Source: Telluribacter humicola
GTDB taxonomy: Bacteria; Bacteroidota; Bacteroidia; Cytophagales; Spirosomataceae
Length of the DNA stretch: 64,000 nt
Assembly: GCF_017355935.1 (NCBI RefSeq)
Contig: NZ_JAFIQT010000005.1
Location: 62,001-126,000, forward strand
Direction of reading: 5' to 3'
Below, piece by piece: positions 27,673-36,737 of this stretch. The notes under the pieces are model-generated. The model saw nothing but the letters and a program-made list of their open reading frames with translations. It was not told where the DNA came from and searched no databases. The stretch's first letter is position 1. Each line of letters opens with the position of its first letter. Position numbers and translations under genes: made by a program.

Positions 27673-28713
27673 ATGGCAGCCCTATCCACTAGTATTACTA
27701 ATAAACAGCTTTCGGATATTTCACTATCAGTCCTGGACCTTGCTCATGTACGGGCAAGAAATACACCCGCCGATTCCTTTAAGAATAGTGTCGAACTGGC
27801 CCAGCATGTTGAGCGCCTGGGATATACACGTTACTGGCTGGCCGAACACCACAATATGCCCGGTATTGCCAGCTCGGCCACGGTAGTACTGATCGGTCAT
27901 ATAGCCGGACAGACTTCTACCATTCGTGTGGGTTCGGGAGGAATAATGCTGCCCAATCATTCACCACTGGTAGTTGCGGAGCAGTTTGGTACCCTGGAGT
28001 CGCTGTACCCTGGGCGTATCGATCTGGGTCTGGGGCGCGCACCCGGTACGGATCAGGTAACATCCATGGCTCTGCGTCGGGATATGCGGGGTAATGTAGA
28101 GCAGTTCCCTCAGCATGTTCAGGAGATACAGCAGTACTTTGGACCGCCCAATCCGGCAGCTCGGGTAAGGGCTATTCCCGGAGAAGGCTTGCAGGTACCA
28201 GTCTGGCTGTTGGGTTCCAGTACCTACGGGGCTCAGCTGGCGGCAATGCTGGGTCTTCCCTATGCCTTTGCCAGTCACTTTGCACCTACCAACTTACATG
28301 CGGCTCTAAAAATCTATCGGGATACCTTCCAGCCTTCGGAAAGTTTAGAGCAACCTTATACCATGGCATGTATCAATGTCATTGCGGCCGATACCGATGA
28401 GGAGGCTCACTATCTGGCGACTTCCTTATACCAGGCATTCATGAATGTCATCCATGGCAAGTCCAACCTGTTACAGCCCCCGGTGGACAACATGGATAGG
28501 ATCTGGGACGAGGCTGAAGAGCAGGCCGTATACCAGATGCTACGCTATACCTTTATTGGTAGTCCCAAGACAATTAAAGAAGACCTCCAGAAGTTTCTGG
28601 ATATAACCCGGGTAGATGAGATCATGGTGGCCTCTGCGATTTATGATCCAAAGGCCCGCCTTCGCTCCTATGAAATACTGCAGGAGGTATGTAAAGTACC
28701 TGTAAGCGTATAG
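27673..28713 (+). CDS. LLM class flavin-dependent oxidoreductase
   Basis: 346 residues, bacterial-luciferase-like TIM barrel of the MsnO8 type. Characteristic parts are [62 protein letters not shown], then [44 protein letters not shown] and [28 protein letters not shown]. Members use FMNH2 or F420 to oxidise diverse substrates; most are uncharacterised. Nothing in the neighbourhood points to a substrate. The gene is monocistronic and followed by a 22-bp perfect terminator stem. Confidence 0.92.
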   Translation: MAALSTSITNKQLSDISLSVLDLAHVRARNTPADSFKNSVELAQHVERLGYTRYWLAEHHNMPGIASSATVVLIGHIAGQTSTIRVGSGGIMLPNHSPLVVAEQFGTLESLYPGRIDLGLGRAPGTDQVTSMALRRDMRGNVEQFPQHVQEIQQYFGPPNPAARVRAIPGEGLQVPVWLLGSSTYGAQLAAMLGLPYAFASHFAPTNLHAALKIYRDTFQPSESLEQPYTMACINVIAADTDEEAHYLATSLYQAFMNVIHGKSNLLQPPVDNMDRIWDEAEEQAVYQMLRYTFIGSPKTIKEDLQKFLDITRVDEIMVASAIYDPKARLRSYEILQEVCKVPVSV

Positions 28714-28731
28714 TTTTTAGTAAGTCCATTT

Positions 28732-28787
28732 AGTTAGCCTTCACTGGACAATCGATACTTGATTGTCCAGTGAAGGCTAACTTTTTA
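28732..28787 (+). terminator. Terminator with 22-bp perfect stem
   Basis: Arms 28732-28753 and 28761-28782 are exact complements around a 7-base loop (GATACTT); TTTTT follows. Confidence 0.9.
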
Positions 28788-28789
28788 TA

Positions 28790-29276
28790 TGGAAAACAAT
28801 AGATTTCTATAGATGTGAATAGTAAATATCACACGTTCAATTAGTTGCCTCGCCTCAGATAAACTGCCGTTTGATAAAAAGTCTCTAAATATGTAGCTGA
28901 TATGCTACTGAAAAGTTACATTTATCTGATTTATTGTTCAGTGAGCTATTACCGGATACCATTTACTACTGAGAATTCCGCCACAGTATACTTCGGGCAT
29001 AGTAGATCTACTAGAGCCTAGCTCAGCCAAAGAGCAAGCATACATTCAGATTACAGATAATTGAAGATTTAGCTACTACTACAGCCTTTCATCATAAGGC
29101 TTGTTTACTACAACATTCTACGTTTTCGACTTCGACTCATAGCTACAACTGATTCGCAAGTACCTTTCCATTGAAAATTCAGTTAGGATACGGGTTCAAC
29201 GCTTCCGGCTCCTCTTGACACTGTGATTACCGCCCCCAGCTTTTTCACTTTTCTCAAACCTAATAATCCACTACCT
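28790..29276. other. Intergenic region, nothing recognised
   Basis: About 490 bases of AT-rich sequence before the next gene. No open frame with coding character and no RNA gene recognised. Confidence 0.45.
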
Positions 29277-30128
29277 ATGAAAGCTACTCTTACTTTCCGT
29301 CATGCCTTGAGCCTACTAGCAGGCTTACTACTGATTCAGGTCTGCAACGCTCAGACTCCTGCCCGCAGTTATTCTGAAGTGTACTTTCACAAAATCAAGC
29401 CCGGTCATACGATGCAGGAAGCTCTTGCAATAGAAAGAGAATGGAAAAAGCTCCACCAGGCACAATTGGACGATAATCACATCACGGGTTGGTACATATT
29501 GTCAAAGGCTTTATCGTCCAATCCAGACCAAGGGGAGTACGACTATATCACGATTAAGACGTTCAGTGATATGGGTAACTTTCAGAATGCCTACCCTGCT
29601 AAGTACAACACAAAAGTATATGGAAGTGAAGCAACTAAGAAATGGGATGATCTGATAAAAAGAACGGACCTCATTCAGGAACATGGCAAACTTGAAATCT
29701 GGGAAACAGTAGATGGTATATTCTCAGAAAAAATGACTTCGCCGGCTTTGGCTCCGATCTGGGTTATAGATCTCATGAAGGTAAAGGATACCAGAGTCAA
29801 TGAGTATATGGCCCTGGAAAGCTCAATAAAAGATGTTCACAAAGAACGTATAGCTATGAATAATATCATGGGCTGGACCGTCGCCGGATTGATGTTACCG
29901 CTGGGTAGTGAAAAGGGGTACAACTTCGCTACGATCAATTATTTTCCATCCACCAAGGAAATAGCCGATCAGAAGTATGTCGAAGCCTACAAAAAGGTAC
30001 AGCCCAACGGGGACGTTCAGAAAATGGCGAATCAGATATATGATACCCGTGAGCTGGTGAGGCAGGAGATGTACACGCTGCTCGATTTTGTATCTAAGAA
30101 TGCTACCGCTCAGACAGCGGCTAAATAA
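29277..30128 (+). CDS. Secreted protein of unknown function
   Basis: 283 residues from the ATG at 29277, chosen because it puts a clean Sec signal peptide at the N-terminus (MKATLTFRHALSLLAGLLLIQVCNAQ); an upstream in-frame GTG would add an unlikely leader. The mature protein repeats a pattern twice: YSEVYFHKIKPGHTMQEALAIEREWKKLHQ near 32-61 and IWVIDLMKVKDTRVNEYMALESSIKDVHKE near 160-190. Each is followed by ITGWYIL or IMGWTVA, which suggests two ferredoxin-like (dimeric alpha/beta barrel) half domains. No catalytic motif was recognised. It is a periplasmic or surface protein, found as a family in Bacteroidota; function unknown. Confidence 0.8.
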   Translation: MKATLTFRHALSLLAGLLLIQVCNAQTPARSYSEVYFHKIKPGHTMQEALAIEREWKKLHQAQLDDNHITGWYILSKALSSNPDQGEYDYITIKTFSDMGNFQNAYPAKYNTKVYGSEATKKWDDLIKRTDLIQEHGKLEIWETVDGIFSEKMTSPALAPIWVIDLMKVKDTRVNEYMALESSIKDVHKERIAMNNIMGWTVAGLMLPLGSEKGYNFATINYFPSTKEIADQKYVEAYKKVQPNGDVQKMANQIYDTRELVRQEMYTLLDFVSKNATAQTAAK

Positions 30129-30153
30129 TGGTGTATTAAACAGCTAATACCTG

Positions 30154-30200
30154 GTACAGGTGTAGCCTCTTTTAGTAGGGGGCTACACCTGTACTTTTTT
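30154..30200. terminator. Hairpin terminator
   Basis: GTACAGGTGTAGCC (30154-30167) pairs with GGCTACACCTGTAC (30181-30194); TTTTTT follows on the plus strand. The convergent small gene ends inside the T-run. Confidence 0.88.
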
Positions 30201-30495
30201 AGGGTCTTTTTAAGGCCCATTGAAGATCCGTATGTTCACCCATAGTCTTCAATTGTCTCAGGATCATGGCGCACCGTTCGTATTCTTCAATTGATTCAAG
30301 ATAATAGAGAACTTCTTTAACAAATCGGGTACCGAAAAGCTGAGCCATGTGGTAGTAATCTTCATTACAAATCTGGGCGGCCAGGGTACCCAAATGGTCT
30401 TCGCAAAGTGGAAAGTGAAGATGAAGAGGCTTTTTTTCGGTGAAGTACTCTACCAGCTCCTGGGCCAGAGTAAAGGATTCTTCAAAGTTTTCCAT
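30199..30495 (-). CDS. Hypothetical protein (98 aa), predicted helical
   Basis: A 98-residue, acidic, mostly helical protein that I do not recognise. Notable parts are FTLAQELVEYFTEKKPLHLHFPLCEDHLGTLAAQICNEDYYHMAQLFG and EYERCAMILRQLKTMGEHTDLQWALK. There is no signal peptide or membrane segment, so it is probably cytoplasmic. The composition is typical of real coding sequence (no low-complexity or stop-rich frames nearby). It is monocistronic, convergent with the secreted protein gene and divergent from a TIM-barrel gene. Confidence 0.65.
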   Translation of the reverse strand: MENFEESFTLAQELVEYFTEKKPLHLHFPLCEDHLGTLAAQICNEDYYHMAQLFGTRFVKEVLYYLESIEEYERCAMILRQLKTMGEHTDLQWALKRP

Positions 30496-30611
30496 TGCGG
30501 GTTTTAAATGAGTGTGTATAGTGTGTCGATATATTAAGGCTAAAAGTAAAAACTTACAGCCTTATCCTTTTTAGATAAATTATCTAGTGGCTCACAATCT
30601 ATCTAAGTGAA

Positions 30612-31511
30612 ATGCAGGAGTCTTCCCGACGCGACTTTATCAAAACTGCCGGCCTGGGCGTAACCGGACTGGGTATGCTGGATTTGCAGGATGTTTACCC
30701 CCCCCTCACACCACTAGTTACTAAGCCCAGGAAAGTGGAGCTGGCTATCGCTACGATTACCTGTGACGGATTCGGCGATATGAACTTTGAACCCGCCTTC
30801 GCCATGATTCCCAGGCTTCCTTATAAAAATGTAGAGTTTAACTGCTGGTACGCCCGTAATCTGACCCCTATGGGTATACAGAGTATTAAGGATCGTTGTC
30901 GGCAGCACAAGCTGAAACCAATCTGTGTACAGGGCAGCTCATTTGGGGCATCGGGCAATATTATCAAAGATGTAACGCACAAGCTGTGGAACATGGAGGC
31001 CGCCCGCCAACTGGGCTGCAACCGGGTGAAATTTACCGGAGCAGGGCGGGGCAGTGAGGGAGGACTGGATGCCATTATCAAAACTCTGAAAGAACTGGCA
31101 CCGGCGGCGGAGGAAATGGGGATGCTGATTCTGGTAGAGAACCACGCGAATAATAATCTGGAAAATATCGAGGACTACGACCGCCTGTTCAGCGCCATTG
31201 CTTCACCCAATGTAGGCATGTGTATGGATAACGCTCATTTTGACGGAGCAAACGTAGACTTATATGAAGTAGTCGACCGCTTTCACTCGCGTATTCTGCA
31301 CATTGATCTGAAAGATACGGAACGCAAAGGGATTCATAAGGTAGTCAGATATGGTGAGGGGGTTACGGACAATGCCGGGGTGGTAGAGCGAATGCTGGCC
31401 CACGGCTACACCGGTTATCTGCTTATTGAAATGGCTCCTCCTCAAAACCAGCAAACCCTGGAAGAAGACTTACGAAAGGCCTACCACCTGTTTCAGAAAT
31501 ACGAACGGTAG
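30612..31511 (+). CDS. Sugar phosphate isomerase/epimerase family protein, Tat-type signal
   Basis: 299 residues. The N-terminus SSRRDFIKTAGLGVTGLGML is a twin-arginine signal, so the enzyme is probably exported. The mature part is a xylose-isomerase-like TIM barrel (AP endonuclease 2 fold) with metal-ligand segments LILVENHANN, VGMCMDNAHFDGAN, ILHIDLKD and LLIEMAPP. Members act as isomerases, epimerases or dehydratases on sugars. The next gene, 65 bases downstream on the same strand, encodes an exported PVC-type haem dehydrogenase, suggesting joint extracytoplasmic oxidation and isomerisation of a sugar or polyol. The substrate is unknown. Confidence 0.87.
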   Translation: MQESSRRDFIKTAGLGVTGLGMLDLQDVYPPLTPLVTKPRKVELAIATITCDGFGDMNFEPAFAMIPRLPYKNVEFNCWYARNLTPMGIQSIKDRCRQHKLKPICVQGSSFGASGNIIKDVTHKLWNMEAARQLGCNRVKFTGAGRGSEGGLDAIIKTLKELAPAAEEMGMLILVENHANNNLENIEDYDRLFSAIASPNVGMCMDNAHFDGANVDLYEVVDRFHSRILHIDLKDTERKGIHKVVRYGEGVTDNAGVVERMLAHGYTGYLLIEMAPPQNQQTLEEDLRKAYHLFQKYER

Positions 31512-31576
31512 CATCCTTTTCAGTTGGCTTTCAGGAAGTACTTGTACTACCAGACCTAAACCTCTTCTATGTTAAA

Positions 31577-34252
31577 TTGGCAACTATCCTTCAAAAACAG
31601 GTTCTTTCCTCTATTGCTGTTTTCAGTCTGTTGCTAGTGGTCGGGTATCTGTTTGGATTTAGAACTAAACCGCAATCAGTTATCCTGAATACCGAAGTGC
31701 CTAAGGTGCTTGACGATCGTTTAGAGCTAAGTCTATTCTCCGCCGATCCTCAGATCGTAACACCCATAGGTATTGCCATTGATAGTATGGATCAGATCTA
31801 TGTACTTGAGTCCCACACCCACCTGCCACCTTCCGGCTACAAAGGTCCCAAGTTTGACTTAATCAAACTATTTACGGATAAGGACGGGGATGGCCATCCT
31901 GAAAGGGTGACTGTTTTTGCCGAAGGACTAAAAGAGGGTTTGAATCTGGCCTTCTCGCCCGCTGGACAACTATATGCCGTTACATCCCGTGAAGTGTGGG
32001 TACTGCATGATAAGGATGGAGATGGTGTAAGCGAGAAGAGGGAAAAGGTGCTTGAATTGGTCGAACCAGCTTCTGTATATGCGCATGCAGCCTTACTGGG
32101 TATCACGTTTTCGCCTGATGGCTGGATGTATATTTCCAGAGGTAATACTAGTGGTGCTGCCTGGAAGCTGCAGGGAACGAATGGCTCAGCGGTGGGTGGC
32201 TACGGGGATGGGGGAAATATTGTACGGGCGCGACCGGATGGTACCCAACTTGAAGAGGTAGCTACCGGATTCTGGAACCCCATGGACCTTAAGTTCGACA
32301 ACCGGGGACATCTGCTGGCAGCAGACAATGACCCCGATAGCCGCGGGCCCAATCGGCTGGTACATGTTGTACCCGGTGGCAACTATGGGTACCAGTCCCT
32401 CTACGGTGGGAGCGGCATACACCCGTACCTGGCCTGGAACGGTGAACTCTCCAGTACACTTCCCTTTGCTGTTGGCTTGGGCGAGGCTCCGTCGGGGCTA
32501 CTGGATGGCAGTACGGCCGCTCTGCCAACCGATTACCAGGGGCAGATGCTGGCTAGTATCTGGGAGGAGAGTCGAATAGTCAGGATTGATCTGAAACCCC
32601 AGGGGGCATCGCTAACTGGAAGTACCCAAGTGATAGTCGAGGGAAGTCAGCAGTTTCGTCCGGTGGCTTTCGCGACGGACCGGAAGGGCACCATCTACTT
32701 TACGGACTGGGTACTTAGGGATTATCCTAACCATGGCAAAGGGCGCATCTGGCGCCTCAAAGCTAAATTGGGTGTGCAGGTAGAAAAGTCCAGGCCAGCT
32801 TTTAACAGGCCACAACTTATTACGGAGGGTAATGTGTTAGCGAAAGTATATGCCGCCAGCTCTCCTGCTGATTTTGATTTTTTAAAAAAGAACCTCCAAT
32901 CCAAAGACCCTTTTCTACGTCATGCGGCTATACAGTCGCTGGCGCGGCCGGTTTTTCAGGAGCAGGTCGTAGAGGCTACCCGATCGTCGGAACCTGAGGT
33001 ACGGTTGGGAGCCATGCTGGCTTTACAAAAAGGAGAGTACGCAGAGGCCGTTCCAATTCTTCGCCGTCTGTTGCAGGACCCAAACGAGCAGATCCGTCGC
33101 CAAGCCCTGATATGGGTAGGGCAGGAAGGACTGGCTGAGCTGAGGCCGGATATAGACAAGGCTCTTGCGGTTACTCCGGTTTCAGCCACACTGTTCGAAA
33201 CGTACCTGGAAACCATTGCTCATCTTTCACCTGACTTTATCAATGCCTATCGTCAGCGATCTGAGCGTTATGCTAAGTCTATCAAACGTGAGTTACCGGA
33301 GCAGTTCATTGAAATGTTTGTGCAGGATAAGAACAGGTCAGCGGCCCTGCGAGCACTGGCCATACGGTACCTGCCCGATCCGGCTGGTCAGAAGGAGGTA
33401 CTTATATCATTATTACTACAGGAAAAAGAGCCTCGATTAAGGGCAGAGGCCATTCGGGCCTTAGCTACTGTACCGGACGAATCTATTGCCGTGGCACTCT
33501 ATAACGTAGCCGTTGGTACTTCCGCCCCTGTTCAGGTACGTGCTGAAGCCCTGCTAGCCCTGTCCCGTCAGCCTGTCGATTACTCAGACAAAGTGCTGGT
33601 ACTATTGAACGATTCGCAGGTGGATATACAAATAGAAGCCGTACGGTACTTGCTGGGTTATGCATCGAATGAAAAGGTGCAGAAGGCGTTGAAACAAACG
33701 CTTACCACCCTACAAAAACAAAAAGCATCGCCCCTAGCTCAGATGATAACGATGGCACTAGCGCCTGCTACTACTTCGTCACATGCACGACCGGCTTCGT
33801 TTAATGAGTGGCAGTCGGCACTACGGAAGGGCGGCAATCCTGAACGAGGTCGTAGGGTGTTTTATTCAAATCAGGCGGTTTGTTCGTCCTGCCATGCCAT
33901 TCAGGGCAGGGGAGGAGACTTGGGCCCTGACCTTACAAACGTAGGTTTATCAAAGAACCGACAGCAACTGGTACAGTCTATTATCAAGCCTTCCGAAGAG
34001 ATAAGTCCGGAATGGCAGGGGTGGTACATTAAACTCCGGAATGGCGAACTACACCAGGGAAGACAAATCGACGTAGGGGACAAGGAATTAGAGCTTTATA
34101 CCCAGGCCTCTGGTTTTAGATTATTCAGCAAAAAGGACGTGGCGGAGTATGGTATGATCAAAACTTCCCTCATGCCGGATGGATTACATAATCAGCTCAC
34201 CGTATCTGAACTTCAGGACCTACTGGCTTTCCTGGAATCAAAGAAAGAGTAG
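31577..34252 (+). CDS. PVC-type haem-binding dehydrogenase: beta propeller, HEAT repeats, cytochrome c
   Basis: 891 residues. Residues 10-30 form a membrane anchor or signal segment (SSIAVFSLLLVVGYLFGF). Residues 40-400 are the sorbosone-dehydrogenase-like propeller (GIAIDSMDQIYVLESHTH; FWNPMDLKFDNRGHLLAADNDPDSRGPNRL; GNYGYQSLYGG). Residues 430-730 are HEAT-like helical repeats (FLRHAAIQSLARP; VRLGAMLALQKG; LRAEAIRALATV). The C-terminus is a cytochrome c domain with C769-SS-C772-H773 and a later Met ligand candidate. Such proteins oxidise sugars or alcohols outside the cytoplasm and pass electrons to a cytochrome. The start is uncertain: this frame opens with TTG, while an ATG at 31569 lies in another frame (see findings). 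Confidence 0.87.
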   Translation: MATILQKQVLSSIAVFSLLLVVGYLFGFRTKPQSVILNTEVPKVLDDRLELSLFSADPQIVTPIGIAIDSMDQIYVLESHTHLPPSGYKGPKFDLIKLFTDKDGDGHPERVTVFAEGLKEGLNLAFSPAGQLYAVTSREVWVLHDKDGDGVSEKREKVLELVEPASVYAHAALLGITFSPDGWMYISRGNTSGAAWKLQGTNGSAVGGYGDGGNIVRARPDGTQLEEVATGFWNPMDLKFDNRGHLLAADNDPDSRGPNRLVHVVPGGNYGYQSLYGGSGIHPYLAWNGELSSTLPFAVGLGEAPSGLLDGSTAALPTDYQGQMLASIWEESRIVRIDLKPQGASLTGSTQVIVEGSQQFRPVAFATDRKGTIYFTDWVLRDYPNHGKGRIWRLKAKLGVQVEKSRPAFNRPQLITEGNVLAKVYAASSPADFDFLKKNLQSKDPFLRHAAIQSLARPVFQEQVVEATRSSEPEVRLGAMLALQKGEYAEAVPILRRLLQDPNEQIRRQALIWVGQEGLAELRPDIDKALAVTPVSATLFETYLETIAHLSPDFINAYRQRSERYAKSIKRELPEQFIEMFVQDKNRSAALRALAIRYLPDPAGQKEVLISLLLQEKEPRLRAEAIRALATVPDESIAVALYNVAVGTSAPVQVRAEALLALSRQPVDYSDKVLVLLNDSQVDIQIEAVRYLLGYASNEKVQKALKQTLTTLQKQKASPLAQMITMALAPATTSSHARPASFNEWQSALRKGGNPERGRRVFYSNQAVCSSCHAIQGRGGDLGPDLTNVGLSKNRQQLVQSIIKPSEEISPEWQGWYIKLRNGELHQGRQIDVGDKELELYTQASGFRLFSKKDVAEYGMIKTSLMPDGLHNQLTVSELQDLLAFLESKKE

Positions 34253-34264
34253 CATATAGTGCCC

Positions 34265-35272
34265 TTACTTCGCGTAGCGTGCCCTTTTGGAGATAAACTT
34301 TAATACCATTCGGTGATACGGATTGTGCTCGGGATCAGGGATTCCGGAGGGAGGTACTGATGGATGTCCATACCCTTTCTGGAACATATCATGGTGGTAC
34401 ACGATATACCCTCCTGCCTGCCATACCTGGTAGATCTGTAAGATCTGGTCAAAGGGAGAGGGAGTCTCGGCGGGGCCACCGAACTCGGCTGTACCATTGC
34501 GTGCCGGTTCGTCATCTACCACAGGCTTTTTGAAGCGTTGCTGCAGGTACTTTATTTCCAGCGGGGCTACTTCCCAGTGCCTGCCTACCCACTGACGGCT
34601 GCTATGGGGTGTCAGAAAGTCCAGAGCCTGGTTCTGTTTTTCATCCCCCAGGTCGCCACCGTACCCGGGTGAGTTGGTGACCATACGCCTGGGATCAATG
34701 GTTTTAATGGTCTTCAGGTGGTCCAGTACCCGATCTGAGTGCTCATTCCATACCTGCATTACTACGTTGCGATAGGGGAGTAGTTCCCGGGTTAGGGCTG
34801 CCACGGCTTTATCGGCTTCCTGCTGTTCAAGTCTGATGTTATCATTATAGCTCTCCCGGGCAAAGAGGGCTAGTTCTATCACCATTCCCTGACTGGCTGC
34901 ATCCTGGATAATATTCTTTAAGGTTGTCAGGTGCTCTTGCCGCAGACTACCATCAGAGTTATAAAGTGTACAGGTAGGGCAGGTATCTACAAACCCCAGT
35001 TTATTATCCCACTGTCCCCACACCCGTAGCACATTAATGCCGTACCTGTCAAACTTGCTGAGCCATTTTTTCCGCTCCGATGAGCTTTTGTTAAAAGTGG
35101 GGTTGAAGATGGCGTTGAAAAAGCTAATGCCGCTGAATGGGAATGGTTTACCATCCATCAGGATGTTAGTACCCTGTACACTCAATTCAAGATTAGACTG
35201 CGCCTTTGCTTTTTGAGGATATGTAACAGAGACGTGAAGTAAAAGTAGAGCAATAAGCAGATTCTTAAACAT
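34265..35272 (-). CDS. Secreted GH5-like glycoside hydrolase (cellulase/mannanase fold)
   Basis: 335 residues with a Sec signal peptide (FKNLLIALLLLHVSVTYPQKAKAQ). The TIM barrel shows GINVLRVWGQWDN, the acid/base motif MQVWNEH (Glu177) and a strand-7 nucleophile candidate VVDDEPARNG (Glu255), which fit clan GH-A. The protein is compact, with no carbohydrate-binding module. The plant or microbial polysaccharide it attacks cannot be specified; no other CAZyme gene is adjacent. Its stop lies 12 bases from that of the convergent haem dehydrogenase. Confidence 0.82.
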   Translation of the reverse strand: MFKNLLIALLLLHVSVTYPQKAKAQSNLELSVQGTNILMDGKPFPFSGISFFNAIFNPTFNKSSSERKKWLSKFDRYGINVLRVWGQWDNKLGFVDTCPTCTLYNSDGSLRQEHLTTLKNIIQDAASQGMVIELALFARESYNDNIRLEQQEADKAVAALTRELLPYRNVVMQVWNEHSDRVLDHLKTIKTIDPRRMVTNSPGYGGDLGDEKQNQALDFLTPHSSRQWVGRHWEVAPLEIKYLQQRFKKPVVDDEPARNGTAEFGGPAETPSPFDQILQIYQVWQAGGYIVYHHDMFQKGYGHPSVPPSGIPDPEHNPYHRMVLKFISKRARYAK

Positions 35273-35335
35273 GAACGGTAGGATTGATTGGAATAGAGCT
35301 CAGCACCCAATGACTTTGCCTGTTAGGTAATAAAA

Positions 35336-35369
35336 ACAGCAGGCGTCCAAATCTCATGACGCCAGCTGT
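35336..35369 (-). terminator. Hairpin terminator of the ygiD-like gene
   Basis: ACAGC-A-GGCGTC (35336-35347) pairs with GACGCC-A-GCTGT (35358-35369) with one A-A mismatch. Read on the minus strand it is followed by TTTTTATT. It also isolates the downstream hydrolase gene. Confidence 0.8.
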
Positions 35370-35410
35370 AAAAAAATCCAACCTGGTAAAATTCTGAGTA
35401 GATCCTCTAT

Positions 35411-36250
35411 CTAATTATAGATACTTTCAATCTTTACCGAAGTCATAGTTAAGGAGCCACCCACTGCTTTATCGTTAAAGAAAGATACTTTTTCGTCCTT
35501 GCCTTTCAGGCCCAGGGTATATAGTAAGGGGAGGTAATGCTCGGGTGTTGGTATGGCGAGCATGGCCTCCCTACCCAGACTCTGGTAGTTGATGAGTGGC
35601 TCATGATCCCCCTGGCTGACATAGTGTTTGAATTTTTCATTTAGTTTAAGCGTCCAGTCATACCCTCCGCCTTGGATCATATCCCACGATATCATCCTGA
35701 GGTTATGGACCATATTACCACTACCGATCAGTAGTACCCCCTTCTTACGTAGTGTATACAGTTCACGAGCCAGCTCATAGTGGTAACGAGGACCCTTGGT
35801 GTAGTCAATGCTGAGCTGTAGTACAGGTATATTCGCTTTGGGGTACATGTGCCGGATGATGGTCCAGGTACCGTGGTCGAGGCCCCAGTCATGATCGGCC
35901 TCTACGTGGACAGACTTCACAAGTGACGTTATCTCATTGGCTAGCAGTGGATCACCGGGAGCAGGATATTGTACCGAGAACAGTTCAGGAGGGAAGCCGC
36001 CAAAGTCATGAATAGTATCTGGGAAGTCCATAGCTGTAATACGGGTACCCCTGGATAACCAATGTGCCGACACTACCACTACCGCCTTTGGCTCAGGTAT
36101 TTCGGCAGCCATATTCATCCAGTGCTGGCTGAACTCGTTATGTTCGATACCATTCATAGGCGACCCATGGCCAATAAATAGCACAGGCATAAGTTGCTCC
36201 TGCTCGGGCAACCTGTCAGTAAAGGTCTTAAATTCAGTCAGCCGGTTCAT
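35411..36250 (-). CDS. ygiD: YgiD-type 4,5-DOPA dioxygenase extradiol (LigB family)
   Basis: 279 residues. Metal-ligand motifs of the LigB/YgiD family are clear: VLFIGHGSPMNGIEHNEF (His near 28), VVVSAHWLSRGTRITAMDFPDTIHDFGGFP and VEADHDWGLDHGTWTIIRHMYPKANIPVLQLSID, then LLIGSGNMVHNLR. E. coli YgiD cleaves L-DOPA to betalamic-acid precursors using a zinc or iron centre. The physiological substrate in Bacteroidota is not known. It is divergent from the tectonin-like gene across a 490-base spacer that carries a palindrome 95 bases upstream. Confidence 0.92.
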   Translation of the reverse strand: MNRLTEFKTFTDRLPEQEQLMPVLFIGHGSPMNGIEHNEFSQHWMNMAAEIPEPKAVVVVSAHWLSRGTRITAMDFPDTIHDFGGFPPELFSVQYPAPGDPLLANEITSLVKSVHVEADHDWGLDHGTWTIIRHMYPKANIPVLQLSIDYTKGPRYHYELARELYTLRKKGVLLIGSGNMVHNLRMISWDMIQGGGYDWTLKLNEKFKHYVSQGDHEPLINYQSLGREAMLAIPTPEHYLPLLYTLGLKGKDEKVSFFNDKAVGGSLTMTSVKIESIYN

Positions 36251-36344
36251 AATGTTTCTCTTAACTAGTTACAACGTTCTTCAACAGTAGAGGCAGTTTG
36301 CTCATGTATATGTATAAGGTGAGTGTTTACAAAGCTATAAAATG

Positions 36345-36358
36345 TATGTATATACATA
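36345..36358. promoter_or_regulatory. 14-bp palindrome TATGTATATACATA, possible operator
   Basis: Perfect palindrome upstream of the ygiD-like gene, sharing the core ATGTATATACAT with 11816-11829. Its placement in the divergent spacer suits a regulator site. Confidence 0.35.
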
Positions 36359-36369
36359 TAATACCTTTA

Positions 36370-36534
36370 CATTATTTATTTCTGATTAGTTCATCCATTT
36401 TGAAGTGTCAATTGAGATCTCGAAGCCGATGATAGGTGGTGTAGGAAGTAGTCTATACAGGTAGGGAAATTCCGTTGATTGAAGAGTGTCTTTATGTAAA
36501 AAACAAAAAAGGAAGCCAATTGGCTTCCTTTTTT
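36370..36534 (+). ncRNA. Candidate small RNA ending at an isolated terminator
   Basis: A TACCTTTA box at about 36361 resembles the -7 element, and a strong hairpin with T6 lies at 36505-36534. There is no protein gene between them on the plus strand. The transcript would be about 165 bases. This is inference from signals only; the 5' end is a guess. Confidence 0.3.
36505..36534. terminator. Bidirectional terminator hairpin between divergent genes
   Basis: AAAAAAGGAAGCC pairs perfectly with GGCTTCCTTTTTT around AATT. It lies between two genes transcribed away from each other, so neither needs it. Confidence 0.88.
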
Positions 36535-36737
36535 AGTGCATTCCTAACCCTTTTATAAATAGCAATCAATTACTACTCTAAAATTTTGTAAGTCTACTTT
36601 CTTCAACCTGTTGTTTCCACTTTTGTTCGCAGAACTTATCATCAAAGCATGTACTTCCCGAATTATAATAATCTAATCTAAAATTATTATAACTTACCCC
36701 GGAGTTAACACTCATAACCCTCTAATCATCAATAAGA

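Noticed and set aside
34253-34264. Possible terminator between the convergent haem dehydrogenase and GH5-like genes
   Set aside because: Only 12 bases separate the stops and no hairpin is present; transcripts probably overlap or end inside the opposite gene.
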